DNA of 64,000 nucleotides from Eubacteriales bacterium (GTDB lineage Bacteria > Bacillota > Clostridia > Oscillospirales > Butyricicoccaceae): NCBI GenBank assembly GCA_030540435.1, contig JAUNWG010000004.1, forward strand, positions 28,230-92,229, in the 5' to 3' direction. This document shows, in pieces, positions 1-7,713 of this stretch. The notes beneath the pieces were generated by a model. The model saw only the letters and a program-made list of their open reading frames with translations. It did no database searches and was not told where the DNA came from. How positions within the stretch are numbered: position 1 is the first letter of the stretch; each line of letters begins with the position of its first letter. The position numbers and the translations under genes are program-made.

Positions 1-120
1 CGTGCAAGCTACTCCCCTTGCTTCATATGAAGTGTAGCAAATGGAGAAGGAAAAGTCAAGCAGGAGAGGAAGTTTTACGGTATTTTAGCACAATGGATTG
101 TAAAATCTGTCACAACTGCA

Positions 121-175
121 TTTACATACAATTTACGCGCTTCGGGTAGAGGATTTTACATGCAGTGGGTAGAAT
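121..175 (+). promoter_or_regulatory. Pho-box-like repeats and -10 element upstream of pstS
   Basis: TTTACA at 121-126 and TTTACG at 132-137 are direct repeats one helical turn (11 bp) apart, and a third TTTACA lies at 155-160. A -10-like TAGAAT sits at 170-175 with no recognisable -35 hexamer 17 bp upstream. That layout resembles PhoP-activated promoters of Firmicutes, where repeated TT(A/T)ACA hexamers replace the -35. Regulation by a PhoPR system is inferred; no phoP gene is in the window. Confidence 0.4.
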
Positions 176-224
176 AGGCACTGTTAAACGAAAACAAAAC
201 AGAAAGCATGAAAGGAAATTGATC

Positions 225-1142
225 ATGAGATTATCCACAAAAGTGAAGAAATTCGGTGCACTGACACTGACAGGTATGATGTTGATGGGCGTGCTGGCGG
301 GCTGCGGCTCGAACGGCGGTGCTGCATCGGATACGGACAACGGTTCCGCACAGGCTGCGGCGGTAAGCGGTGCAATCGACGTCGTATCCCGTGAGGACGG
401 CTCCGGCACCCGCGGCGCATTTATTGAGCTGTTTGGCATTGAAGAGAAGAACGGCGATGAGAAGGTCGACAACACCACGCCGGATGCCATCATTGCAAAC
501 CAGACAGAGATTATGATGCAGAACGTCGCAGGCGACAAGCAGGCGATCGGCTATGCGTCGCTCGGTTCGCTGAATGATTCGGTCAAGGCGGTCAAGATTG
601 ACGGTGCAGAAGCAACGACGGAAAACGTGCTGGATGGCAGCTATACCGTCTCCCGTCCGTTCAATGTTGCGACAAAGGATGGCCTTTCCGAAGCGGCACA
701 GGATTTTATGAAGTACATCCTCTCTGCTGAGGGACAGAAGGTTGTTGCAGACAACGGCTACATTCCGGTAGACGACGGCGCAGAGGCATTCACCTCCAAT
801 GGCGCATCTGGTAATGTAACGGTTGCAGGCTCCTCCTCTGTTACCCCGGTCATGGAGAAGCTGAAGGAAGCCTATGAAGAAGTCAACAGCAATGTCAAAA
901 TCACGATTCAGGAATCCGACTCCACCACCGGTATGACCAGCGCAATGGAAGGCGTATGCGACATCGGCATGGCATCCCGTGAACTGAGCGAAGAGGAAGC
1001 AGCAGCGCTGACTCCGACCCAGATCGCGCTGGACGGCATTGCAGTTATTGTCAATCCTGAGAACGCGGTAGATGATCTGACCACAGAGCAGGTGCGCAGC
1101 ATCTTCACCGGTGAAACCACTGACTGGAGCGAGATCGGCTAA
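225..1142 (+). CDS. pstS: Phosphate-binding lipoprotein PstS, circularly permuted
   Basis: Extracellular phosphate-binding lipoprotein of the Pst ABC importer, 305 aa. The start at 225 is chosen because AAAGGAAA precedes it and a clean lipoprotein signal follows (KKF, hydrophobic stretch, lipobox LAGC with Cys27). The usual domain order is reversed: the SREDGSGTRGAF phosphate-loop segment, normally in the C-terminal half, is at about residues 55-66, and the segment VTVAGSSSVTPVMEKL, normally right after the signal peptide, is at about 197-212. The protein ends in FTGETTDWSEIG, the point where canonical PstS would continue into the SREDGSGT block. All ligand-loop motifs are therefore present but permuted. 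First gene of pstSCAB-phoU. Confidence 0.93.
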   Translation: MRLSTKVKKFGALTLTGMMLMGVLAGCGSNGGAASDTDNGSAQAAAVSGAIDVVSREDGSGTRGAFIELFGIEEKNGDEKVDNTTPDAIIANQTEIMMQNVAGDKQAIGYASLGSLNDSVKAVKIDGAEATTENVLDGSYTVSRPFNVATKDGLSEAAQDFMKYILSAEGQKVVADNGYIPVDDGAEAFTSNGASGNVTVAGSSSVTPVMEKLKEAYEEVNSNVKITIQESDSTTGMTSAMEGVCDIGMASRELSEEEAAALTPTQIALDGIAVIVNPENAVDDLTTEQVRSIFTGETTDWSEIG

Positions 1143-1154
1143 GGGCTCTCCCTT

Positions 1155-1194
1155 CTTCCCTTCGGCATATGCATCACGCAGTGTCGGAGGGAAG
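1155..1194 (+). promoter_or_regulatory. Intercistronic hairpin between pstS and pstC
   Basis: CTTCCCTTCGGCA and TGTCGGAGGGAAG form a long imperfect stem just after the pstS stop, with no full T-run. Such hairpins after binding-protein genes typically protect the upstream message or attenuate read-through, giving more PstS than permease. The function here is inferred. Confidence 0.5.
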
Positions 1195-1213
1195 TGTTTT
1201 GTGAGGTTTATTT

Positions 1214-2080
1214 ATGAAATTACAAAAAACAATGGAGCGCGGTATGTCGTGGCTGTTCGCACTGTGCGCCTGTATGTCCATCGTGGCGGTCGCACTGATC
1301 TGTGTGTTCCTGTTCGCCAATGGCATTCCGGCAATGAAGGAGATCGGCGTATTTGATTTCCTGCTTGGCACAAAGTGGGCGCCGAAGAACCATCCGGCAT
1401 CCTATGGTATCTTGCCGATGATCGTCGGCAGCCTGTGCGTCACGCTCGGCTCGGTTATCATCGGCGTGCCGGTGGGCGTACTGACAGCCGTTTATCTGTC
1501 CCGGTTCTGCCCGAAGAAGCTGCACCGCCTTTTGGAGCCGCTGGTTCAGCTGATGGCAGGTATCCCGTCTATTATTTATGGCTTCTTTGGTCTGGTTGTC
1601 ATGGTCCCGCTGGCACGCATGATTCCGGGCTGTACCGGCGTCAGTGTGATGACAGCTGCTGTGCTGCTGGGCATTATGATTCTGCCGACCGTCATCAATC
1701 TGAGCGAGTCTGCGATCAATGCTGTGCCGAACAGCTACTATGAGGGTGCGCTGGCGCTGGGCGCGACGCACGAGCGTTCGGTGTTCTTTGCGGTGCTCCC
1801 GGCGGCAAAATCCGGCATCCTTGCCGCAGTTGTGCTGGGAATCGGGCGCGCGATCGGTGAAACGATGGCGGTCATCATGGTTGCGGGCAACCAGCCGATC
1901 CTGCCGCGCAGTATCTTCAAGGGCATCCGTACCATGACGGCAAATATCGTCATTGAAATGGGCTATGCGACCGGACTGCACAGGGAAGCGCTCATCGCCA
2001 CCGGCGTTGTACTGTTTATCTTTATTTTGATTATCAATCTGACCTTTGCCGTTATCAAAAAGAGAGGTGAAAAGCGATGA
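1214..2080 (+). CDS. pstC: Phosphate ABC transporter permease PstC
   Basis: Membrane permease subunit of the Pst importer, 288 aa, usual length for PstC. An N-terminal membrane helix is followed by a large loop (FDFLLGTKWAPKNHPASYGILPMIVGS) and then the binding-protein-dependent transport core. The EAA-type cytoplasmic loop (EGALALGATHERSVFFAVLPAAKSGI) that docks on the ATPase is at about residues 176-201. Its stop overlaps the pstA start by 4 nt (ATGA), indicating translational coupling. Confidence 0.96.
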   Translation: MKLQKTMERGMSWLFALCACMSIVAVALICVFLFANGIPAMKEIGVFDFLLGTKWAPKNHPASYGILPMIVGSLCVTLGSVIIGVPVGVLTAVYLSRFCPKKLHRLLEPLVQLMAGIPSIIYGFFGLVVMVPLARMIPGCTGVSVMTAAVLLGIMILPTVINLSESAINAVPNSYYEGALALGATHERSVFFAVLPAAKSGILAAVVLGIGRAIGETMAVIMVAGNQPILPRSIFKGIRTMTANIVIEMGYATGLHREALIATGVVLFIFILIINLTFAVIKKRGEKR

Positions 2081-2976
2081 GGCAGCCGATAGGAGATGCA
2101 ATGGTACTGCCGCAGCAGGGCGCAAGGCTGGGGCGGAAAGACCATACGCCCAAGCCGACACAGGGCTTTCAGTCATGGCTGCTGCGCCTGCTGGTGCATG
2201 GAGCCGCCCTGTTTACCTTTTCTATCCTGCTCTTTTTGATCGGATATATCCTTGTGCGTGGTATTCCATATCTCACGCCGGATCTGTTTTCACTGGAATA
2301 TACATCGGAAAACTGTTCGATGCTCCCGTCTATCATCACGACGGTTGAAATGACACTGATCTCGCTGCTGATCGCCATTCCGATCAGCGTATTTACCGCG
2401 ATCTATCTGGTGGAATATGCAAAAAAAGGCAATAAGCTGGTGGACCTGATGCGGTTGACGACGGAAACGCTGTCCGGCATCCCGTCGATTGTATACGGTC
2501 TGTTCGGTATGCTGTTTTTCGTTACGCAGCTGGGCTGGAAGCTGTCGCTGCTGTCCGGTTCGCTGACGCTGGCAATTATGATCCTGCCGCTCATCATGCG
2601 AAGCACAGAGGAGGCGCTGCTGGCGGTACCGGATATGTACCGCGAGGCGAGCTTTGGACTGGGCGCAGGCAAGCTGCGCACGGTATTCCGTATCGTGCTC
2701 CCGTCGGCTATGCCGGGCATTCTGGCGGGCATCATTCTGGCGGTGGGCCGTATTGTAGGCGAGACTGCGGCTTTGATCTATACCGCAGGCACGGCGACAG
2801 AGATCCCCAATGGCCTGCTTTCCTCTGGACGCACGCTGGCGGTGCATATGTACTGCCTGTCCAGCGAGGGACTGCACACCGATCAGGCATATGCGACCGC
2901 GGTTGTGCTGCTTCTGATCGTACTGGTAATGAATACGGCTTCTGCGCTGATTGCACGCAAGCTGACGAAAAATTAA
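2077..2976 (+). CDS. pstA: Phosphate ABC transporter permease PstA
   Basis: Second membrane subunit of the Pst importer, 299 aa. It has the same fold as PstC: an N-terminal helix at about residues 40-65, then the transport core with the EAA loop ([26 protein letters not shown]) and a [12 protein letters not shown] segment typical of PstA. Start ATG overlaps the pstC stop and is preceded by AGAGGTGAAA within pstC. The N-terminal hydrophilic stretch of about 30 residues is somewhat longer than in many PstA proteins. Confidence 0.96.
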   Translation: MRQPIGDAMVLPQQGARLGRKDHTPKPTQGFQSWLLRLLVHGAALFTFSILLFLIGYILVRGIPYLTPDLFSLEYTSENCSMLPSIITTVEMTLISLLIAIPISVFTAIYLVEYAKKGNKLVDLMRLTTETLSGIPSIVYGLFGMLFFVTQLGWKLSLLSGSLTLAIMILPLIMRSTEEALLAVPDMYREASFGLGAGKLRTVFRIVLPSAMPGILAGIILAVGRIVGETAALIYTAGTATEIPNGLLSSGRTLAVHMYCLSSEGLHTDQAYATAVVLLLIVLVMNTASALIARKLTKN

Positions 2977-2989
2977 AAGGGTATATGCT

Positions 2990-3742
2990 ATGAATGTAAA
3001 ATATAAGATCAAGGATTTAAACCTGCATTATGGCGAGTTCCATGCACTCAAGGACATCAATCTGGATCTGCCGGAAAAGCAGATCACCGCATTTATCGGG
3101 CCGTCCGGCTGCGGCAAATCGACGCTGCTCAAGACGCTCAACCGTATGAATGATTTGGTAGAGGGCTGTCGGATCGATGGTACTGTCCTGCTGGACAGCG
3201 AGGATATTTTCGACCGTATGGATGTGAATGTGCTGCGCCGCCGCGTCGGTATGGTATTCCAGAAGCCGAATCCGTTCCCGATGAGCATTTATGACAACAT
3301 TGCATTTGGTCCGCGTACACATGGTGTCCACAGCAAATCCAAGCTGGATGAGATCGTGGAAAAGAGTCTGCAGGACGCTGCCATCTGGGATGAGGTCAAG
3401 GACCGCCTGGGCAAGAGCGCGTTGGGTATGTCCGGCGGACAGCAGCAGCGTCTGTGTATCGCGCGTGCGCTTGCGATCCAGCCGGAGGTACTGCTGATGG
3501 ATGAACCGACCAGCGCGCTTGACCCGATCTCCACGATGAAGGTGGAAGATCTCGTGCAGGAGCTGAAGCAGAATTACACCATCGTTATGGTAACGCATAA
3601 CATGCAGCAGGCGACCCGTGTATCGGATAAAACCGCATTTTTCCTGCTGGGTGAGGTAGTGGAATATAACCAGACATCGGAGCTGTTTTCCATGCCGCAG
3701 GACCAGCGGACGGAAAACTACATTACCGGACGATTTGGCTGA
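2990..3742 (+). CDS. pstB: Phosphate ABC transporter ATPase PstB
   Basis: ATP-binding subunit energising PstCA, 250 aa. Visible motifs are Walker [10 protein letters not shown] near residue 36, the Q-loop [16 protein letters not shown] typical of PstB, ABC signature MSGGQQQR, Walker [13 protein letters not shown] and switch His in MVTHNMQQA. It lies 13 nt after pstA and is followed closely by phoU, completing the conserved pstSCAB-phoU order. Confidence 0.97.
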   Translation: MNVKYKIKDLNLHYGEFHALKDINLDLPEKQITAFIGPSGCGKSTLLKTLNRMNDLVEGCRIDGTVLLDSEDIFDRMDVNVLRRRVGMVFQKPNPFPMSIYDNIAFGPRTHGVHSKSKLDEIVEKSLQDAAIWDEVKDRLGKSALGMSGGQQQRLCIARALAIQPEVLLMDEPTSALDPISTMKVEDLVQELKQNYTIVMVTHNMQQATRVSDKTAFFLLGEVVEYNQTSELFSMPQDQRTENYITGRFG

Positions 3743-3755
3743 TGGAGGAAAGAAG

Positions 3756-4412
3756 ATGAGAGTAAGATTCGATCAGGAACTGAATACCATGCATGATGAT
3801 CTGATCTCAATGGCGTCCATCGTCGAAACTGCGATCAGCAGGGCGGTGGAAGCGTTGAAATACCGCGACCCCAAGCTGGCAAAGCAGACGATAGATGGCG
3901 ACCGGGAGATCGATCAGAAGGAGCGCGCGATCGAAAGCACCTGCTTAAAGCTGCTGCTGCAGCAGCAGCCGGTGGCACGTGACCTGCGGGAAATTTCCAC
4001 AGCGCTGAAAATGATTACCGATATGGAGCGTATCGGCGATCTTGCCGAGGATATTGCCGAGGTCACACTGTTCCTGTGTGATTGCCCTTCGTACGTCACC
4101 CCGCCGCAGGTATCTTATATGGCGGAATCCACCATCAAGATGGTGCGGGATGCCATTGATTCGTTTATTATGAAGGATCTGGCAAAGGCGCACAGCGTGA
4201 TTGAATATGACGATATCGTAGACCGGCTGTTTGTCGAGACGCGGCAGGAGCTGATAGCGAACATCCATGATTCTATTGACGGCGCAGAGCAGGCAATGGA
4301 TATCATGATGATCGCAAAGTATTTTGAACGCATTGGAGATCATGCTGTGAATATCTCAGAATGGGTGGAATTTTCTATTACGGGTACACATAAGAATACC
4401 CGTGTGTTATAA
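3756..4412 (+). CDS. phoU: Phosphate uptake regulator PhoU
   Basis: PhoU, 218 aa, made of two repeated three-helix bundles. Each carries an E/D-rich metal-cluster motif, seen as TDMERIGDLAEDIAE in the first and KYFERIGDHAVNISEW in the second. PhoU links Pst transporter state to the PhoR kinase and restrains phosphate uptake. The start at 3756 is preferred over an in-frame TTG at 3735 because GGAGG at 3744-3748 is spaced correctly for it. A 7-bp inverted repeat (ACGGGTA/TACCCGT) spans the end of the gene. Confidence 0.95.
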   Translation: MRVRFDQELNTMHDDLISMASIVETAISRAVEALKYRDPKLAKQTIDGDREIDQKERAIESTCLKLLLQQQPVARDLREISTALKMITDMERIGDLAEDIAEVTLFLCDCPSYVTPPQVSYMAESTIKMVRDAIDSFIMKDLAKAHSVIEYDDIVDRLFVETRQELIANIHDSIDGAEQAMDIMMIAKYFERIGDHAVNISEWVEFSITGTHKNTRVL

Positions 4413-4474
4413 TGTATTAGAAAACATTGTAACACCAGCGCGGCGGTCGCTGCGCATACAAACAAGGAGAACAT

Positions 4475-5257
4475 ATGGAACAGCTTAGAAAGAAATCCGG
4501 TTTTATCTGTGATATGGACGGTGTGATCTATCACGGAAATAAAATCCTTCCCGGTGTGCGGGAATTTGTAGATTGGTTGCAGACAGAAAACAAGCATTTT
4601 CTGTTTTTGACCAATTCCAGCCATTATACACCGAAGGAACTACAGCAGAAGCTGGCACGCATGGGGGTGGATGTAGATGAATCGCATTTTTACACCAGCG
4701 CACTGGCAACAGCCAGTTTCCTGTGCCATCAGGCGCCGGGCTGCAGCGCTTATGTCGTCGGAGATCACGGTTTGCAAAATGCGTTATATGCAGCAGGTAT
4801 CACGATCAATGAGGTCGATCCGGATTATGTAGTCGTCGGTGAGCCGGAATCCTTTGGATATGACAATATTGTACGGGCGATCCGGCTGGTCAATCAGGGC
4901 GCAAGGCTCATCGGTACCAATTCCGACATCACCGGCCCGACGGAGAGCGGCATCGTGCCGGGCTGCGGCGCACTCATTTCCCCGATCGAGGTCGCGACCG
5001 GCAAGAAAGCATATTTTGTCGGAAAACCGAATCCGCTGATGATGCGCACCGGCCTGCGGCTGCTCGGCGTACATTCGGAAGAAGCAGTCATGATTGGCGA
5101 CCGCATGGATACCGATATGATCGCCGGCATTGAATCCGGCCTGGATACCGTGCTGGTGCTGTCCGGCGTCACTTCGCCGGAGGATATCAAGCGCTTCCCG
5201 TACCGCCCGCGTCTGGTGCTCGGCGGCGTCGGAGAGATCGTCGGACAGGGAGAATAA
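4475..5257 (+). CDS. HAD-superfamily subfamily IIA phosphatase (NagD/AraL-like)
   Basis: 260 aa phosphatase of the NagD/AraL/p-nitrophenylphosphatase group. Motif I is DMDGVIYHG near residue 14 (nucleophile Asp and acid Asp), motif II is LTNSSHYTP, and motif IV is MIGDRMDTDM near residue 207, with KPNPLMM supplying the motif III Lys. A C2 cap lies between motifs II and III. Substrates of this group are sugar or small-metabolite phosphates; the actual substrate cannot be told. It follows phoU after 62 nt containing a TATAAT, so it may have its own promoter. Confidence 0.88.
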   Translation: MEQLRKKSGFICDMDGVIYHGNKILPGVREFVDWLQTENKHFLFLTNSSHYTPKELQQKLARMGVDVDESHFYTSALATASFLCHQAPGCSAYVVGDHGLQNALYAAGITINEVDPDYVVVGEPESFGYDNIVRAIRLVNQGARLIGTNSDITGPTESGIVPGCGALISPIEVATGKKAYFVGKPNPLMMRTGLRLLGVHSEEAVMIGDRMDTDMIAGIESGLDTVLVLSGVTSPEDIKRFPYRPRLVLGGVGEIVGQGE

Positions 5258-5284
5258 TGACGCGCCGGATTTGCAGTTACCGCC

Positions 5285-5442
5285 CTTAGGCTCCCTCAGA
5301 GGAGGGAGCTGTCGCCGCAGGCGACTGAGGGAGGGAAAAGCGAAGTGTAACATCGAGATTTATCTTGGTGCGAATGACTTACCTCTTCACTCCCTCCGTC
5401 ATTTGCTCCGCAAATGCCACCTCCCTCATCCGAGGGAGGCTT
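5285..5442. repeat. MITE-like palindromic repeat, copy A
   Basis: A non-coding element that starts TTAGGCTCCCTC and ends GAGGGAGGCTT, so its ends are imperfect inverted repeats. It contains an internal hairpin GTCGCCGCAGGCGAC and a second hairpin ATTTGCTCCGCAAAT. Two further copies occur at 28476-28634 and 28661-28856. Such elements are dispersed in gut Clostridia genomes. Apparent short ORFs across it are by-products of the repeat. No transposase is present, so mobility would need a helper in trans. Confidence 0.75.
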
Positions 5443-5473
5443 GGATAACCGCCAATTACTTATATGCAGTTGA

Positions 5474-5501
5474 AAAGCCATCCCGCGGTTGGGATGGCTT
5501 T
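5474..5501. terminator. Terminator downstream of the XRE gene (copy 1)
   Basis: AAAGCCATCCC and GGGATGGCTTT form a perfect 11-bp stem with a 6-nt loop and T-rich flank on the plus side. It lies just past the stop of the minus-strand XRE gene. A nearly identical hairpin occurs in the same position at 28889-28916, as part of the conserved flank of the module. Confidence 0.75.
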
Positions 5502-5508
5502 GTTTATT

Positions 5509-5880
5509 TTAATACATAATTTGCTGTTCTGTATTTGCCAAAAATTCTTGTTGTTCCAGCAGAGCATCCAGAATTTTATTCATCGTAATTAAAGTGGTCG
5601 GATTACACTTTTGTAGTTTATCTGCAAGTTCAGAGTTAATGATACTTTCTCTTCTGGCATATGGCGTATCTAGCAAGAAGTAATCAAAATCTTTATCTAA
5701 TGCAAGAGAAAGTTTTAACAACATAGAAAGCGATACTTTGGTTTGCCCAACTTCGATGTGGCTCATGTGATTATTAGAGCAGCCTACCATTGTGCCAAGC
5801 TCAGTTTGCTTTAAGCCCTTTTCCAGTCTTGCAGTTTTAATACGCTGTCCAATTTTCACATAGTCAATTTCTGGCTGCAT
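5509..5880 (-). CDS. XRE-family HTH repressor (module copy 1)
   Basis: 123 aa DNA-binding regulator. The helix-turn-helix occupies about residues 10-60 (IGQRIKTARLEKGLKQTEL... CSNNHMSHIEVGQ), followed by a linker with FDYFLLDTPYARRES and a C-terminal helical tail of unknown role. ATG at 5880 is preferred to a TTG at 5886 because AGGTGG lies about 10 nt upstream. It is divergent from the unknown gene at 6033 and shares a 150-nt control region with a perfect inverted repeat, so it probably represses that gene and itself. The gene is more AT-rich than its housekeeping neighbours, suggesting transfer. Confidence 0.88.
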   Translation of the reverse strand: MQPEIDYVKIGQRIKTARLEKGLKQTELGTMVGCSNNHMSHIEVGQTKVSLSMLLKLSLALDKDFDYFLLDTPYARRESIINSELADKLQKCNPTTLITMNKILDALLEQQEFLANTEQQIMY

Positions 5881-5957
5881 CTTCAATCACCACCTATGCT
5901 ATAGATTCTGCCTTGATTATAAAATAATGTATTTATTCAAACAACAAACTATAGAGG

Positions 5958-5990
5958 CATATTGCATTTATAGATGCAATATGTTAAAAT
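5958..5990 (+). promoter_or_regulatory. Promoter with overlapping operator for the 6033 gene
   Basis: CATATTGCAT (5958-5967) and ATGCAATATG (5974-5983) are a perfect 10-bp inverted repeat with a 6-bp spacer. The left arm contains a -35 (TTGCAT, 5962-5967), and TAAAAT at 5985-5990 is a -10 exactly 17 bp away. A repressor bound to the dyad would block the promoter. A TATAAT on the opposite strand (5916-5921), with TTGTTT 17 bp behind it, would serve the divergent XRE gene. Confidence 0.65.
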
Positions 5991-6032
5991 TTTAAGGCAG
6001 ATTGCATGAAATGGTTGAATGGGAGAATACAA

Positions 6033-6536
6033 ATGCGAATAGAAAAATTCTACTACTCCGAAAGCATAGCCGCATGTGAAGCGCGGAAAAAGGAAATGTG
6101 GGAGAAGCTGCGCAGTGAAATCAACATGCCGCAAGGGATGTCGGAGGAAGAGGAAAAGGAGTGGGAGTGGAAAGCCGTGAAGGATATGGTCAGTAAGATC
6201 ATGCCGTCGACCGAGGTATATACGATGCTGGATCCAAGAAAGTACGATCTGTTTTTCGTGCTGGCGCAGGTCAGCGTTCGGCTTGCGCAGGCGCTGACTG
6301 CAAATCTGCTGGTTTATACAGAGGATATGACCGGTTGGATCATTTTCGTCGGTACATCCATATATTGTGAAGACAGGGACAAGGACATATTCAGTAGGCT
6401 AGTCTCTGCCGCCAATGGGATGCATATATCTGCGTCGGTAGACACGGGCAAAGGCAGCCCGACAGATGTTGACAATGCGGTGCAGGCGACATTCTGGTTT
6501 GATTTGTGTACTGCCATGACCGAAACCAGTCTGTGA
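6033..6536 (+). CDS. Unknown protein of the XRE-linked module, copy 1
   Basis: 167 aa soluble acidic protein that I do not recognise. It has no signal peptide or membrane helix. The N-terminal third is charged and probably helical (EARKKEMWEKLR, SEEEEKEWEWKAVKDM). The rest looks like a compact alpha/beta domain with DPRKYDLFFVLAQVSV and VDTGKGSPTDVDNAVQATFWFD. A paralogue at 29314 is closely similar throughout, and the first 63 nt of the two genes differ at one position. The start at 6033 matches the paralogue and has GGGAG 7 nt upstream. Expression is probably controlled by the divergent XRE regulator. Confidence 0.8.
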   Translation: MRIEKFYYSESIAACEARKKEMWEKLRSEINMPQGMSEEEEKEWEWKAVKDMVSKIMPSTEVYTMLDPRKYDLFFVLAQVSVRLAQALTANLLVYTEDMTGWIIFVGTSIYCEDRDKDIFSRLVSAANGMHISASVDTGKGSPTDVDNAVQATFWFDLCTAMTETSL

Positions 6537-6547
6537 TTATTTGGATG

Positions 6548-6576
6548 TTGCGAAGTGGTACGGAATGCGCTATACT
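6548..6576 (+). promoter_or_regulatory. Sigma-A promoter for the PsiE-like gene
   Basis: TTGCGA at 6548-6553 and TATACT at 6571-6576 are separated by 17 bp, ending 29 nt before the start at 6606. Confidence 0.6.
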
Positions 6577-6605
6577 CATATTAGGTGCAAAGGAAGTGAA
6601 ATGAG

Positions 6606-7091
6606 ATGGCACAGACCGACAGCAAAGCAGAACAATCCGTACAGACGGAAAAACCGCGGGATAAAAAGAAAATTCAACAGAAAATAAGCTACTATATTTC
6701 ACTGGCAACGGGATATGTTGAGATCGTCATGGGCTGTATTATTATGGCGATTATTGTCATTCTGACAGTACAGCTGATTTTAGATTTCCCGGAAAATATG
6801 TTTGATTTCCACAGTGATGGGTTTACAACGTTCCTTTCGGATATGCTCACTCTGGTTGTGGGATTGGAGTTCGTCAAGATGCTGTGTATGCATACGGCAG
6901 ACACGGTAATTGAGGTGCTGATGTTTGCGACCGCACGGCAGATGATCGTAGAACATTTGAACGCAGTGGATACATTGATCGGCATTATTACAATTGGCAT
7001 TCTGTTTGCGATCCGCAAATACCTGCTCATGGAGAACAAAAAGAAAGGGACAGACAGGAAATTACCGAAGAATCAGGAACAGCAGGACTGA
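6606..7091 (+). CDS. PsiE-family membrane protein
   Basis: 161 aa integral membrane protein with a charged N-terminus of about 30 residues and four predicted helices: about 37-58, 72-95, 98-118 and 121-139. The segment EFVKMLCMHTADTVIEVLMFATARQMIVEH is characteristic of the PsiE (phosphate-starvation-inducible E) family. The E. coli member is phosphate-starvation and cAMP-CRP regulated, but the biochemical role is unknown. It has its own promoter and no Pho box, so a phosphate link with the pst operon 2 kb upstream is not shown. A hairpin (ACAGCAGG/CCTGCTGT) spans its stop codon. Confidence 0.75.
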   Translation: MAQTDSKAEQSVQTEKPRDKKKIQQKISYYISLATGYVEIVMGCIIMAIIVILTVQLILDFPENMFDFHSDGFTTFLSDMLTLVVGLEFVKMLCMHTADTVIEVLMFATARQMIVEHLNAVDTLIGIITIGILFAIRKYLLMENKKKGTDRKLPKNQEQQD

Positions 7092-7137
7092 AAAACAGCC
7101 CTGCTGTAAAAAAAGTCGAAAAATTGAAAAATTTTTC

Positions 7138-7166
7138 TTGACTTTGCCGCGGTTCTATTATATACT
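7138..7166 (+). promoter_or_regulatory. Sigma-A promoter of the tRNA-Phe/tRNA-Gly transcript
   Basis: TTGACT at 7138-7143 and TATACT at 7161-7166 with a 17-bp spacer. The leader before the first tRNA is about 95 nt and contains an imperfect inverted repeat (TTTTCCAC ... GTGGAAAA). Confidence 0.75.
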
Positions 7167-7266
7167 AAACAAGCACTGCAAAAGTGCGGTGTTTTCCACG
7201 CCATGTATAGAATTTGGCGTTTTCAATACTCTTTTTGTTGTGGAAAATGCAGCAGAAAGACCCTTT

Positions 7267-7342
7267 GCCTCTGTAGCTCAGTTGGTAGAGCAGGGGACTG
7301 AAAATCCCCGTGTCGGTGGTTCGATTCCGCCCGGAGGCACCA
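7267..7342 (+). tRNA. tRNA-Phe (GAA)
   Basis: 76-nt cloverleaf with CCA encoded. Acceptor GCCTCTG pairs with the 3' CGGAGGC, the D-arm is GCTCAGTTGGTAGAGC, and the anticodon stem-loop GGGGACTGAAAATCCCC shows anticodon GAA. The T-arm contains GGTTCGATTCC. First of two tandem tRNA genes. Confidence 0.97.
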
Positions 7343-7347
7343 AATAT

Positions 7348-7423
7348 GCGGATGTAGCTCATCTGGTAGAGCGCCACCTTGCCAAGGTGGAGGTAGCGAG
7401 TTCGAGCCTCGTCATCCGCTCCA
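7348..7423 (+). tRNA. tRNA-Gly (GCC)
   Basis: 76-nt cloverleaf with CCA encoded. Acceptor GCGGATG pairs with CATCCGC, the anticodon stem-loop CCACCTTGCCAAGGTGG shows anticodon GCC, and the T-loop is GTTCGAGCC. Five nt after tRNA-Phe in the same transcript. Its 3' 29 nt are duplicated at 7564-7592. Confidence 0.97.
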
Positions 7424-7427
7424 TGAA

Positions 7428-7458
7428 AGTAACTGTGTGAAGCAGTTACTTTTTTATT
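7428..7458 (+). terminator. Terminator of the tRNA operon
   Basis: AAGTAACTG and CAGTTACTT form a stem followed by TTTTT, a typical rho-independent terminator. The 25 nt from 7437, covering the right stem arm and T-run, recur at 7714-7738. Confidence 0.8.
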
Positions 7459-7563
7459 TTTCCAAATAACTGTGTGCAACTCGCTACCTCCACCCGTCGT
7501 CGAAGACGACTTATCATTGAGGTAGTGGGCCCCGAAGAAATCGAAGATTTCTTTGGGTACGGA

Positions 7564-7592
7564 AGCGAGTTCAAGCCTCGTCATCCGCTCCA
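7564..7592 (+). pseudogene. Duplicated 3' end of tRNA-Gly (attachment-site-like remnant)
   Basis: These 29 nt repeat positions 7395-7423 of tRNA-Gly, from the variable loop through CCA, with one mismatch in the T-loop. The rest of the tRNA is missing. Nearby, 7478-7494 carries an inverted 17-nt match to the same tRNA region. A 3'-end duplication is what integrases that target tRNA genes leave behind, but no integrase or cargo remains, so a degenerate tRNA repeat is equally possible. Confidence 0.7.
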
Positions 7593-7593
7593 C

Positions 7594-7631
7594 GTCGGAG
7601 CAAGCGACATATCGTTTGCTCCGACTTTTTT
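7594..7631 (+). terminator. Terminator after the tRNA-Gly remnant
   Basis: GTCGGAGCAAGCGA and TCGTTTGCTCCGAC pair in a long stem (one G-T pair) followed by TTTTTT. It sits directly behind the tRNA 3' fragment, as if that fragment once ended a transcribed tRNA. Confidence 0.8.
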
Positions 7632-7713
7632 GTGCCAAAAAGTCAGAGCGCACTCATTTTGCTGCTCCTCCTTTCCAAATCCCAACCGCTGCGCTGGGTT
7701 GCGATTTGGGTAT

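Noticed and set aside
1220..2176. 318 aa minus-strand frame opposite pstC
   Set aside because: Arg/His/Gln-rich shadow of pstC and pstA with no ribosome site; the plus-strand proteins are clear family members.
7165..7653. Long minus-strand open frame across the two tRNA genes
   Set aside because: It is the antisense translation of tRNA-Phe and tRNA-Gly (it contains the well-known tRNA-derived strings GRNRTTDTGIFSPLLYQ and TRLELASV); no ribosome site.
7594..7710. T-box or other tRNA-linked riboswitch downstream of tRNA-Gly
   Set aside because: No T-box motif or specifier structure, and no aminoacyl-tRNA gene downstream; the hairpins are explained as terminator and scar.
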